Origin: Cohnella baijiui
GTDB taxonomy: Bacteria; Bacillota; Bacilli; Paenibacillales; Paenibacillaceae
Direction: 5' to 3'
DNA: 64,000 nucleotides
Assembly (NCBI RefSeq): GCF_020731285.1
Contig: NZ_JAJFOW010000003.1
Coordinates: 331,614-395,613, forward strand
This document shows positions 27,074 to 36,204 of the stretch, in pieces. A program made the position numbers and the translations under genes. Each line of letters opens with the position of its first letter. Position 1 is the stretch's first letter. The notes under the pieces are model-generated. The model did not search any database. It saw nothing but the letters and a program-made list of their open reading frames with translations, and had not been told where the DNA came from.

Positions 27074-27100
27074 AGGAACGTCAAGCGACGTTCCTTTTTT
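27074..27100 (+). terminator. Strong terminator after the DUF1801 remnant
   Basis: Perfect 9-base stem AGGAACGTC / GACGTTCCT with a four-base loop, then TTTTTC. It faces the converging XRE gene. Confidence 0.85.
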
Positions 27101-27348
27101 CAATCCGGATCACCCAGCAACTCTCCGACGGAGATCTCCAGCGCCTTGGCGATGGCAACGACTTCGTAATCCTGAACGAGCCGATACTGGCCTTCCAGAC
27201 GGGAGAGACTGGTCGGGCTGATGTCGAGACCGAACGTCTGCAGCTTGGCCAGAAACTCCTTTTGCTTGATTCCCTTTTCCTTGCGAATGGCAACGACCTT
27301 GGCGCCAATGATATTTTTGTCACCGGGCGGTTCTTTACGATGTTTCAT
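27100..27348 (-). CDS. XRE family transcriptional regulator
   Basis: An 82-residue single-domain helix-turn-helix protein: IGAKVVAIRKEKGIKQKEFL, LDISPTSLSRLEGQYRLV (recognition helix) and AKALEISVGELLGDP. The ATG at 27348 has GAGGTG 7 bases upstream; an in-frame start at 27393 lies next to the operator-like palindrome. A perfect palindrome upstream (27396-27420) is a good candidate for its own operator, so autoregulation and control of the divergent Spo0E-like gene are inferred. Confidence 0.88.
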   Translation of the reverse strand: MKHRKEPPGDKNIIGAKVVAIRKEKGIKQKEFLAKLQTFGLDISPTSLSRLEGQYRLVQDYEVVAIAKALEISVGELLGDPD

Positions 27349-27395
27349 TGCTGGCACCTCACATTTAAAAAAGATTGTAAGTGACAACATCATTG

Positions 27396-27420
27396 TTTTA
27401 ATGCGAATATCGCATTAAAA
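27396..27420. promoter_or_regulatory. Perfect palindromic operator candidate between XRE and Spo0E-like genes
   Basis: TTTTAATGCGA / TCGCATTAAAA, 11-base arms with a three-base centre. It is placed between the divergent genes, where an XRE dimer would repress both. Confidence 0.65.
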
Positions 27421-27520
27421 TAAAATGAACCGAGTAACGCGCAAAATTGAGGGGTACGACGCTTTTAAATCATCCGAGACGCAGGGACGCCGCTCAATGA
27501 AGAAGATGGAGGGCAGTCCG

Positions 27521-27730
27521 ATGGTCGATTTGCATCATAAGTTTGAGGAAGAAAAGAGGAAGTTAAACGAGCTCGGCCAGAAATCGCTGGAACGGGGTAT
27601 TCCCTTATTCCAAAATGAAGCGGTGCAGGCGCAGAGCCGGAAGGTAGACGAGCTGATCAACCGGCTGCATCAGAAGAAGAAGGGCGAGGCAAACGACAGT
27701 CGCCTTTGTGAAAAAAGAGGAGAGGTTTAG
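27521..27730 (+). CDS. Spo0E-like aspartyl-phosphate phosphatase
   Basis: A 69-residue helical hairpin protein: KFEEEKRKLNELGQKSLERG, then VQAQSRKVDELINRLHQKKK. The SRKVDELI segment matches the Spo0E-family signature (SQxLDxLI), and the size is right for this family, which dephosphorylates Spo0A or related receivers and delays sporulation. The ATG at 27521 is preferred over starts at 27425 and 27497 because GGAGGG lies 7 bases before it. Divergent from the XRE gene across the palindrome. Confidence 0.75.
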   Translation: MVDLHHKFEEEKRKLNELGQKSLERGIPLFQNEAVQAQSRKVDELINRLHQKKKGEANDSRLCEKRGEV

Positions 27731-27808
27731 GAAAAGCAATTCGCAAGAAACGAAGCAGCATCGTTCATGCTACAGTACTAGTAAACCGAATCGCGAGGTG
27801 GATAAACG

Positions 27809-27930
27809 ATGACCGGGAACATTTCCAATGGCCGGCTATGGACGGGGAGGATCATGCGGTGTATCTGGGGATAATCGCCTGGGGAGGACTCTGGCTACGG
27901 GACAAAAGAGTGCGCCGTCTGTTCGGGTAG
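27809..27930 (+). pseudogene. DoxX family protein with internal deletion (copy 2)
   Basis: It starts with GAGGTG and ATG reading MTGNISNGRLWTGRIM, a typical DoxX-like N-terminus. It then jumps out of frame to the C-terminus VYLGIIAWGGLWLRDKRVRR before the stop. About 250-300 bases of the gene body are missing. The C-terminal end is nearly identical in protein sequence to the remnant at 20720-20938. Confidence 0.7.
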
Positions 27931-27968
27931 TTCGTCGGCAAGGAAGCTAGCAGCAGAGGATAGACAAA

Positions 27969-28011
27969 GGGTTACCCGTAAGGCGCAGGACCTGGCCGCC
28001 GCGGGTAACCC
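27969..28011. terminator. Terminator after DoxX remnant 2
   Basis: GGGTTACCCG / CGGGTAACCC perfect 10-base outer stem. It corresponds to the terminator at 20979-21020 after the first remnant. Confidence 0.6.
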
Positions 28012-28020
28012 AGTTTGTGT

Positions 28021-28101
28021 TAAAGGACGCCGGCTAAAACGGAAACGATGCTTTGCTGCAACTCGGCGGCGTTAGCGGCGTCGCTGCAAGCGCGGATCCG
28101 A

Positions 28102-28125
<24 letters not shown>
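28021..28125 (-). pseudogene. C-terminal tail of an unidentified convergent gene (copy 2)
   Basis: Minus-strand frame reading KLSIRSRIRACSDAANAAEL and QQSIVSVLAGVL, then a stop. It matches the tail at 21031-21101. The upstream part of the gene is gone, replaced by the collagen-gene leader. Confidence 0.4.
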
Positions 28126-29353
<1,228 letters not shown>

Positions 29354-29374
29354 TTTTATTTTGCCTTTTTAACG

Positions 29375-29422
29375 GATCCCTAATCTGCTTTGGCTTAGTC
29401 CAAAGTCGAGGGGATCTTTTAT
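29375..29422 (+). terminator. Terminator of collagen-like gene 1
   Basis: Outer stem GATCCC / GGGATC with inner stem CTTTGG / CCAAAG, followed by TTTTATTTTG. The same structure recurs after gene 2. Confidence 0.75.
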
Positions 29423-29427
29423 TTTGT

Positions 29428-29774
29428 GGGACAGTCGATGTAATTATGATCGGAATGTGAATCATGGTAACCCATGAGATATTCCTAATCGGAATCGAAT
29501 CGATGCAAAGTCAATCAGGTGGATCGTCGCCAGTTATACACCATAATGAAAAGACTGAGCGTACCGCCTGCGCCTTCCGCCAAACCAACCACCTATCCAA
29601 ACGTTGTGGTTGCCCCCGAAGTAGAATCGGACCAGGCAGCTTGCCTTCGCATCAAGTTTGGTGCAGCCGTCACCGAAGTCAACGCCCGATTCAACCTTGT
29701 TTTGCTCCGCAATCGTTGGCTACTGGACGGGTTGTCGCTTAGACAACGGCAGGCGCCCGCAAACGCGCCTCCGG
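29428..29774. other. Spacer between the two collagen-like genes
   Basis: Open frames of 80-95 codons occur on both strands, but none has a ribosome site or family resemblance. The right end resembles the gene-tail sequence before copy 1, so it is probably decayed coding DNA. Confidence 0.4.
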
Positions 29775-29993
29775 GAGCGGATGGACAACTTCTAGGGAGA
29801 TGACTATAAAATCCGCAAAGTCCTATCAATGTATGCCCATGCATAGATAGATAAATTACATAATATAGAGTGAATTACCGCTGTATGGTGTGAATTTGAC
29901 GCGAGGAGGTGTTTGTATGGAATGTTCAAAACCTCATCCTAAAAGACATTTGAAAAAGAAGCTAAAATGCTTGAAATGCAAAAAGAAAATCAT
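29775..29993 (+). repeat. Direct repeat B: leader and first codons of gene 2
   Basis: Gap-free match to 28102-28320. Both leaders include CATAATATA, which fits a sigma-K/-E-like -10 (CATAnnnTA), although a matching -35 is not clear. Confidence 0.8.
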
Positions 29994-30561
29994 AAGGAGA
30001 AAAAGGACCAAAAGGACTCACAGGAAATTTAGGATTCGGCTTACAGGAGCAATCATTCCATTTGCTTCAGGCACTCCGGTTACCATGGAGTCTGAAATTC
30101 CTGGAGCGTCGACTGTTACCGGGATTGTTGGTTTTGGTAATTCTGTTACCAATGTGAACGTACTAGGCGGGCCAATTGATATCACAGGTGCAGGGGGGGC
30201 ACTTCGTGACTTCGCGTTCTCCGTTCCTCGTGATGGCATGATTACTTCTATTGCGGCCTATTTTAGTACTACGACCGCATTGGCACTTGGATCATCATCG
30301 ATATTGATTAAAGCAGAATTGTATGCCTCGACTATTCCCAATAACATATTTACTCCGATTCCGGGGGCTGTTGTGACACTAGCTCCAAAGCTAACGGGTG
30401 ATCTTCCCCTTGGTACAGTTACCCATGGCATCACAAGTGGGCTGTCTATACCTGTAACTCGAGAAACTCGTTTATTAATGGTATTTTCTGCAAAAAGCGT
30501 AGGAGACATCCCGATTGTTACTGCCGTATCAGGGTATGCCAGCGCTGGAATTACCCTCTAA
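29917..30561 (+). CDS. BclB-like protein that has lost its collagen region
   Basis: A 214-residue tandem copy of the upstream gene. The basic N-terminus and the C-terminal trimer domain ([12 protein letters not shown] through GYASAGITL) are intact, but 465 bases of Gly-X-Y sequence are missing. The short stretch left between them (29994-30050) reads as basic residues in the present frame, yet in the next frame spells GEKGPKGLTGNLGFG, a relic of collagen triplets. The reading frame is restored, so a globular trimer without a stalk may still be made. AGGAGGTG precedes the ATG. Confidence 0.82.
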   Translation: MECSKPHPKRHLKKKLKCLKCKKKIIRRKRTKRTHRKFRIRLTGAIIPFASGTPVTMESEIPGASTVTGIVGFGNSVTNVNVLGGPIDITGAGGALRDFAFSVPRDGMITSIAAYFSTTTALALGSSSILIKAELYASTIPNNIFTPIPGAVVTLAPKLTGDLPLGTVTHGITSGLSIPVTRETRLLMVFSAKSVGDIPIVTAVSGYASAGITL

Positions 30562-30582
30562 TTTTATTTTGCCTTTTTAACG

Positions 30583-30634
30583 GATCCCTAATCTGCTTTG
30601 GCTTAGTCCAAAGTCGAGGGGATCTTTTATTTTG
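30583..30634 (+). terminator. Terminator of BclB-like gene 2
   Basis: Copy of the terminator after gene 1 (offset 1208), same two-part stem and T-rich tail. It also lies near the end of the converging glycosyltransferase gene. Confidence 0.7.
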
Positions 30635-30640
30635 AAGGGC

Positions 30641-31738
30641 TCATATTCCATTTTCTATTTTATTTACCGAATTTAAGCGATTTTCTAAATATGCTGTATT
30701 AAACAAAATATTTTGGTCGTTTGGTCGGAATTTCCGGGCGATTTCATTGTGCTGGTAAGCCATGGAATACTCGCCGATTTGATCATAACAAACGCAAAGC
30801 TGCAAATGAGGAAGCCACGTTGAGCAAGCTACGTTATGAAATCCCAATTGTTCTTCCGACGGTACCACTGTGGTGGCGAGGTTATACCAAAAAATGGCTG
30901 TTCGGATTTCACGGTTGCGCAAAAAGTGGTACCCCAGACGGCAGCAAAACTCTGCACGCGGGCTATCGTATTGTAACGATCTTAACGAGGACTCCAGCTC
31001 TTTTTGATGGTTTTCCAGTTGGTGGTAGCAATCCGCCATTTTGCCGCAGGCGGATATGTTATCCTCAATCCAGCCCTGCTTGGTAGCAAGAAATTTTTCA
31101 TAAAAAGCAATGGCTCGTTCGTACTGCTTATGGTCAAGAAGTTCGTTGGCAAAATAATAAAGATCCCGCGGAGAAAAACTTTCTCCGTTCGCAAGACGTT
31201 TTTCGTAAATATTTATATTTCTGTCACTGTCATGGTGAATGCTTTTGTGAGTCACTGCAATATCACTGTTATAAATATTGCCCCATACTTCGAGGTATTC
31301 GTGAACGGCGCCTATCCAGCGAAATTGGTTGGTTCTTTTGACCAAGCGGTTTCGTTTGACACTGGATGACACTTTGCCGAATTCGTCGAATGCCAAATGG
31401 TAATCCATTGTTACGGAATCTACGTTGGGATCAAGCGTTGCTTTTAGAGCAATAAGTTTATCGCGATTGTCTTCCATTAATACATCATCCGCGTCCAGCC
31501 AAAAAATATAATCTTTTGTCGCCAAGCTAAAAGCAAAATTTCGGGCGGCCGCAAAATGATCAATCCACTGAAAGTCGTAAATGCGCGCATGAAAAGGCTC
31601 TACAACCGATTTTGTTCCGTCCGTCGATCCGGTATCTACAATAATAATTTCATCTACAGCTTCAGCCACCGAGGACAAGCAGCGTCCAATCGTATCTTCT
31701 TCATTTTTAACGATCAAGCAAAGGCTGATGGTGATCAA
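30641..31738 (-). CDS. Family 2 glycosyltransferase with TPR-like C-terminus
   Basis: A 365-residue cytoplasmic enzyme: GT-A domain with ISLCLIVKNEEDTIGRCL, EIIIVDTGSTDGTKSVVEPF, the metal-binding motif WLDADD, then helical TPR-like repeats (about 190-340). SunS-like protein glycosyltransferases and transferases beside bacillar collagen-like genes share this layout. The TTG at 31738 has GGAGGGAG six bases upstream and gives ITISLCLIVKNEED directly; a GTG at 31753 is possible. It converges on the BclB-like genes, so glycosylation of their Thr-rich repeats is a reasonable inference. Confidence 0.87.
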   Translation of the reverse strand: MITISLCLIVKNEEDTIGRCLSSVAEAVDEIIIVDTGSTDGTKSVVEPFHARIYDFQWIDHFAAARNFAFSLATKDYIFWLDADDVLMEDNRDKLIALKATLDPNVDSVTMDYHLAFDEFGKVSSSVKRNRLVKRTNQFRWIGAVHEYLEVWGNIYNSDIAVTHKSIHHDSDRNINIYEKRLANGESFSPRDLYYFANELLDHKQYERAIAFYEKFLATKQGWIEDNISACGKMADCYHQLENHQKELESSLRSLQYDSPRAEFCCRLGYHFLRNREIRTAIFWYNLATTVVPSEEQLGFHNVACSTWLPHLQLCVCYDQIGEYSMAYQHNEIARKFRPNDQNILFNTAYLENRLNSVNKIENGI

Positions 31739-31938
31739 TATCTCCCTCCTCACGTTTAATGAACTTGCACCTGCAGATACAGTGAGAGTACCAAGCGAAT
31801 ATTCGATTTTTTTCTTTTGGATTGATAATACTGGACTATTCCATTTCTTCCATAGCGATAGAAGCCAAAATCTCTATTTGATCTCATTGCAGATTATGCT
31901 CCTTGAAATGAAATGTACCCCTAAAGAGGAGCGATACT

Positions 31939-31974
31939 CAAAAATAAGAACAAAAATAAGCACAAAAATAAGCC
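31939..31974. repeat. Three tandem 12-base repeats
   Basis: CAAAAATAAGAA, CAAAAATAAGCA, CAAAAATAAGCC in the gap between the glycosyltransferase and hydroxylase genes. Function unknown. Confidence 0.8.
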
Positions 31975-32019
31975 CTATACATATAAATAACTCGACTGAA
32001 TTTACATGCCGGGAGTTGA

Positions 32020-32634
32020 ATTGCTATTCAAAAACCCACACAGCTACTAAACCAACAACCGTTTATCGGGTGCTATCCTTCGGCGATCGATCCAGAAGCC
32101 TGTCAATCTTTGATTAATTTGGCACGTGGCCGGTTAACACCGGCAACCGTGGTAGGGGAATCAGGGTTAGAATTTTCTCAAATAAGGATTTCAAACTTGG
32201 CTTGGTTTTACCATAATCATAATGAAGTTGTACAAAGCATATGTAAGCAAATCGCAGAAATTGTTGAGCAACCAATTCATTACGCGGATAATTTACAAGT
32301 AGCTCATTATGGAGTAGGCGGGAAGTTTGAACCTCATTTGGATTGTTATGATATAGAGCAAGAAGCATACCAAGCATTTCTAGAGCGTTCAGGTCAACGG
32401 TTATATACTGCTCTCTTTTATTTAAATGATGTTGTCTCTGGAGGAGAAACATATTTTCCGAATTTAAATATTGAAGTTTCTCCGACAACTGGAACGTTAT
32501 TAATTTTTGAAAACTGCCAACCAGGTACATCCATTCCCGACCAGCGATCGTTACATGGATCAAAAATCTTACAGTGTGGGGAAAAGTGGATTGGTACACT
32601 TTGGTTTTGTGATCGACCACAATATCAAGTATGA
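32020..32634 (+). CDS. Prolyl 4-hydroxylase-like 2-oxoglutarate/Fe(II) oxygenase (start uncertain)
   Basis: The conserved core has the iron triad HxD...H (FEPHLDCYD; SLHGSKI), the 2-oxoglutarate Lys (EKWIGTLWF), and YTALFYLNDVVSGGETYFP. Homology begins before the first standard start (TTG 32110): in frame upstream is QQPFIGCYPSAIDPEACQSL, open back to a TGA at 32017. No ATG, GTG or TTG exists there. Either an ATT at 32020, four bases after GGGAG, is used, or one base was lost from the A5 run at 32030-32034 that would link it to ATG 32006. Proline-rich collagen triplets of the nearby gene are an attractive substrate. Confidence 0.78.
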   Translation: MAIQKPTQLLNQQPFIGCYPSAIDPEACQSLINLARGRLTPATVVGESGLEFSQIRISNLAWFYHNHNEVVQSICKQIAEIVEQPIHYADNLQVAHYGVGGKFEPHLDCYDIEQEAYQAFLERSGQRLYTALFYLNDVVSGGETYFPNLNIEVSPTTGTLLIFENCQPGTSIPDQRSLHGSKILQCGEKWIGTLWFCDRPQYQV

Positions 32635-32666
32635 ACCAGCGTATTGAAGAACGGCTGCTCCGTCAC

Positions 32667-32786
32667 TCAATTGCCGTTGGTCGCTACCTTCGTATCGGAG
32701 CCTTGTTTCAGCTCGTTGACGTTTTGCAGCGCGACCGACTCGATCGCGTCTACTTCACCGGCATTCAGGACATATGCAGAATAAGG
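32667..32786 (-). pseudogene. C-terminal gene fragment, family uncertain
   Basis: Minus-strand frame YVLNAGEVDAIESVALQNVN, then ELKQGSDTKVATNGN and a stop. It reads like the end of a secreted or solute-binding protein, but is too short to assign. It has no start and lies in a patchwork before the biosynthetic region. Confidence 0.3.
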
Positions 32787-33061
32787 GAGCTGCCCCGAAC
32801 GGGGCGGCTCTTCTTATTGATCCACGTCAAGACAGCTTCAGGCGATGGTCGCTCTCCCTGCCGGAAACAGAAGAGGCCGAGCACTGGGGGAAAGCTTCCT
32901 TTCGGGTGCGCAACAAAATATACGCGGTCATCCAGCCCGATCAACGATCGGTCGTGATCAAGACGAGCCGTGAGGACAAGGAGGCCCTTTTTCCTTTCGC
33001 CGAAATTTATACAACGGTGGACTGCCGAAATGTTATCATACCTCTAGGAACAGTCAATTGA
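32774..33061 (+). pseudogene. MmcQ/YjbR-like protein, probably truncated
   Basis: A 95-codon frame. Residues about 20-70 (RRWSLSLPETEEAEHWGKAS, FRVRNKIYAVIQPDQRSVV) are the start of the MmcQ/YjbR DNA-binding-like family. The family's usual C-terminal 40 residues are absent, and the N-terminal 15 residues overlap a GC-rich hairpin (32789-32812), so it looks like a broken gene. It ends overlapping the next start. Confidence 0.55.
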
Positions 33062-34911
33062 TGGCAAGGGAGCCGGCGGCAGTGAATACAAGTCAATGGA
33101 TGGCGATGCTGCTCTTTCTCGCGGCGGCGCTGATGGCGTTTATCTCGTTTCTGTCCTATCGCAAACGACACCTGCCCGTCGCCAAGACGATGATTCTGAC
33201 GATGCTGGCCGCGGCTTGTTACGCAGCCGGTTACGCGTTCGAATTGATCAGCCGGAACTTGGGCGAAGTGAAGCTGTCGCTGCAAATTGAATATTTGGGC
33301 ATTCCGTTCGTTGCGCCACTCTGGCTCTTGATGCTCCTTCAATTCACGGGGATGGCCGGTCGTTATCTCCGGCGCATGGCGCTAGCGCTGTTCGTCATTC
33401 CCGCCGCGATTTTCCTCCTGCATTTAACGAACGATTGGCATCATCTCATTTATTCCAGCTACGTGCCGAATTCGGACGCCGCCATTCCTTTGTATACGAC
33501 GGTCAAAGGGCCCTGGTACAAGGTTCACGCCATCTACAATTACGCCGTCATTATTTGCGGATATTTGGTCTTCATCCCGATGTACTGGCGCGCATTGCCG
33601 GTCGTGCGCAAGCAGATCGCCGTCCTCATCCTGGGCGCGGCCGCGCCGATGCTGTTGAATCTGACCTTGTGGCTCGGCATCCGCATCGATCCGACGCCGT
33701 TTGGGTTCGCCGTGACGGGCGGGGCCTTCATGTGGGCCATCTTCCGGTTCGATCTGCTGCGCTTAACCCCCCTTGCCCAAGCCAAAGTGTTCGATACGAT
33801 CCGCGACGGGGTCGTCCTGTTCGATTACGAGGACCAGATCGTCAGCTGCAACGAGGCGGCGATCGAGGCGCTCCCCGAGCTCGGCAGGACGACACGCTAT
33901 CCTGCCGATTCCGCCGAGATGCTGTCGGCCAGGCCGGAACTGTTGACCCGCGTTCGCGGCGCAAGCGCCGGGGACGAACGCTTCCCGTTCCGGCGCGTCC
34001 ATGAGGAGCGGTACAAGCATTTCGACTGCCGGTTGTCGATCCTCTACGATTCGGGGACGGTCCCGATCGGCAAAATTTTGGTGCTGCACGATATTACGGA
34101 GTTGAAAGAGAACGAAGCCCGGATACGCGAGAACGCCCGGCAGCTGTCGGAACTGAACGCGTTCAAGGACAAGATGTTTACGGTCGTGGCGCACGACATC
34201 CGCGATCCGATCGCGCTACTCGTCAGTCTGACCGAGCTGCTCGGAGAGGAACTGGGCGCGTCCGATATGGCGCATGCCGAGCTGTTCCGCGAGCTCCAAG
34301 GCCAGGTGCAGAGCACGTTCCATCTCGTCGAGAATCTGCTGGATTGGTATCGCGGACAGAAAGGGAAGGTCGCGTTCCATCCGCTCGGCTGGAATTTGCA
34401 GCAGGTCGTCCGGCAGGCGCTGTCGTTAGCCTCCGCCAAGGCCGACATGAAGCAGATTCTGCTGACGGAGCGCGTCGACGGGAGCTTCGCGGTCCACGCC
34501 GATAAAGAAATGCTGGATCTCATCCTGCGGAATCTGCTCTCGAACGCGATCAAATATACCGGCAGCGGCGGGGAGATCGCGGTCGGGGCCGAGCAGTCGG
34601 GCGATCGGATCGTCGTGTCGGTACGCGACAACGGATCGGGCATCGACGAAACGACGTCCCGGATGCTGCTTCAAGACGCGCCGTTTTCCAAGCTGCCGGA
34701 CGCTGGCGACGATCAGGGCAGCGCGAGATTCGGGCTGATGCTGACCCGCGAGTTCGTCCGAATCCATGGCGGCAGCCTGTGGTTCGACAGCGTGCCGGGC
34801 GCAGGTTCTACCTTCTACTTTACGCTGCCCGGTTCTGCGGGCGGGATGCCCGCCGGCGACGATGACGAAGAGGAGGCGAAGACGGTTGAAGGTCATCTTA
34901 TTGGACGATGA
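33058..34911 (+). CDS. Sensor histidine kinase with N-terminal 7TM region
   Basis: A 617-residue kinase: seven hydrophobic segments over about residues 12-235 (7TM histidine-kinase N-terminal type; FTGMAGRYLRRMALALFVIP, HLTNDWHHLIYSS), a PAS-like domain (about 240-350), HisKA with the phospho-acceptor in FTVVAHDIRDPIALLVSL, and an ATPase domain (NLLSNAIKYT, VRDNGSGID, GLMLTREFVRIHGG). TTG 33058 is 8 bases from AGGA and adjoins ATG 33061. It overlaps the response-regulator gene by 26 bases. Its position upstream of the peptide cluster suggests it senses the product or envelope stress and controls the cluster. Confidence 0.9.
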   Translation: MMAREPAAVNTSQWMAMLLFLAAALMAFISFLSYRKRHLPVAKTMILTMLAAACYAAGYAFELISRNLGEVKLSLQIEYLGIPFVAPLWLLMLLQFTGMAGRYLRRMALALFVIPAAIFLLHLTNDWHHLIYSSYVPNSDAAIPLYTTVKGPWYKVHAIYNYAVIICGYLVFIPMYWRALPVVRKQIAVLILGAAAPMLLNLTLWLGIRIDPTPFGFAVTGGAFMWAIFRFDLLRLTPLAQAKVFDTIRDGVVLFDYEDQIVSCNEAAIEALPELGRTTRYPADSAEMLSARPELLTRVRGASAGDERFPFRRVHEERYKHFDCRLSILYDSGTVPIGKILVLHDITELKENEARIRENARQLSELNAFKDKMFTVVAHDIRDPIALLVSLTELLGEELGASDMAHAELFRELQGQVQSTFHLVENLLDWYRGQKGKVAFHPLGWNLQQVVRQALSLASAKADMKQILLTERVDGSFAVHADKEMLDLILRNLLSNAIKYTGSGGEIAVGAEQSGDRIVVSVRDNGSGIDETTSRMLLQDAPFSKLPDAGDDQGSARFGLMLTREFVRIHGGSLWFDSVPGAGSTFYFTLPGSAGGMPAGDDDEEEAKTVEGHLIGR

Positions 34912-36025
34912 GCCGGCAATGCATTTGATTCTGCGGAAAATGCTGGCCAAGGTTCCCGGCGTTCAGGTGGCGGGCGCGTTTACGGATACGAAATCCGCCT
35001 CTGCGTTCCTTCGGGAGAACGGAGATATCGGGCTTGCTTTGGTAGACATCTCCATGCCGGGCGAGAGCGGGATGGCGTTCGCCGCGGAGGTCGAAGCGTC
35101 GGCGGTGCAAGTCGTCTTCGTCACGTCGCACAAGGAATTCGCCTTGAACGCTTACGAGCTGTCCGTGCTGGATTATCTGGTCAAGCCGGTCGCCCAGGAC
35201 CGTCTGCAGCGCGCGGTTCATCGCGCCATGGCAAACCGCCGGGCGCTGGACCTGCTGCAGTCGGATCCGCTCTCCACGGTCTCCGGAAGCATTGCCGTCA
35301 CGGCATTCGGCGACGTCTCCGTCAGCAACGGCGCGGTCCGCGTCAAGTGGATCTCCCGCAAGTGCGCGGAACTGTTCGCCTACCTCCTGATGTACCGAGG
35401 CAAGCGGATTCCGCGTTCCAGGCTCGTCGCGGACATCTTCGGAGGCATGGATCAGGCCAATGCGGATAGCTATTTGAATACGACCGTATATCAATTGCGC
35501 AAGTCCTTGGAGCCGCTGGGCATGCGCGATGCCGTGCGTTCGGAAAACGACGGCTACGCGCTGGAGCTGCAGAGCCCGCTCGTCGATTGCTTGGCATTCG
35601 AGCAGCAGGCGGTGCAATGGCTGTCCGAGGAAGCCGGCAAGGCGGAGCAGGGGCTGCAAATCGAACGGATGTATGCGGGCGATCTGTTCGGCGACAAGGC
35701 GTATGTATGGGCCGTTCATGAGACGGCCCGTTACGCGGATTTGTACGCCGCGTTCGTCAAACGGCTCGCCGAAGCGTTGGACGCGGCGGGGGATACGACG
35801 ACCGCTTTGCGGCTGCTGCTGAAGCTGAACGAACGCAACCCGCTGGACGAATCGGTCCTGCGGCTGCTGATGACGTTGAGAGGGAAAACCGGAGACAAGA
35901 AGGGATTGACGGCGCTGTACACCGATTACGTTCGGCTGCTTAGCCGCGAGCTCGGCATCCGCCCGTCCGACGAACTGATCCGTTTGTATGATGGGTTGAT
36001 CGCCCGAATGGCCCAAAAAAAATGA
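34886..36025 (+). CDS. Response regulator with REC and BTAD (SARP-like) domains
   Basis: A 379-residue regulator. The TTG at 34886 (AGGAGG nine bases upstream) opens on KVILLDDEPAMHLILRKML. The receiver has DD, phospho-acceptor Asp in LALVDISMPGESG, VTSHKEFALNAYELSVLDYL and the Lys of YLVKPV. A winged-helix region (WISRKCAELFAYLLMYRGKR) and a bacterial transcriptional activator domain (about 250-375) follow. SARP/BTAD proteins often switch on secondary-metabolite genes. It overlaps its kinase gene and is followed by a strong terminator before the biosynthetic run. Confidence 0.9.
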   Translation: MKVILLDDEPAMHLILRKMLAKVPGVQVAGAFTDTKSASAFLRENGDIGLALVDISMPGESGMAFAAEVEASAVQVVFVTSHKEFALNAYELSVLDYLVKPVAQDRLQRAVHRAMANRRALDLLQSDPLSTVSGSIAVTAFGDVSVSNGAVRVKWISRKCAELFAYLLMYRGKRIPRSRLVADIFGGMDQANADSYLNTTVYQLRKSLEPLGMRDAVRSENDGYALELQSPLVDCLAFEQQAVQWLSEEAGKAEQGLQIERMYAGDLFGDKAYVWAVHETARYADLYAAFVKRLAEALDAAGDTTTALRLLLKLNERNPLDESVLRLLMTLRGKTGDKKGLTALYTDYVRLLSRELGIRPSDELIRLYDGLIARMAQKK

Positions 36026-36036
36026 CTGCCACGCAG

Positions 36037-36072
36037 AAAAAAACCGCGAAGCCTAGATGCTTCGCGGTTTTT
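36037..36072. terminator. Strong bidirectional terminator after the two-component pair
   Basis: AAAACCGCGAAGC / GCTTCGCGGTTTT 13-base stem with a six-base loop and T-rich tail. It separates regulators from the biosynthetic operon. Confidence 0.88.
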
Positions 36073-36204
36073 GCTTTTTTGAACGGCAAGGTCTTTCATA
36101 ATTCTTTTATTCGGCTTCCGTAGACTGACATAGGAAGTAGCGCATTGAAAAACATGCGTACGCGGCAAAATGCGAAACGGTATGGGGCAAAGGAGATCCG
36201 GCTC

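Noticed and set aside
29464..29844. Three overlapping 80-95 codon frames between the collagen-like genes
   Set aside because: No ribosome sites, no family resemblance and conflicting strands; treated as decayed spacer.
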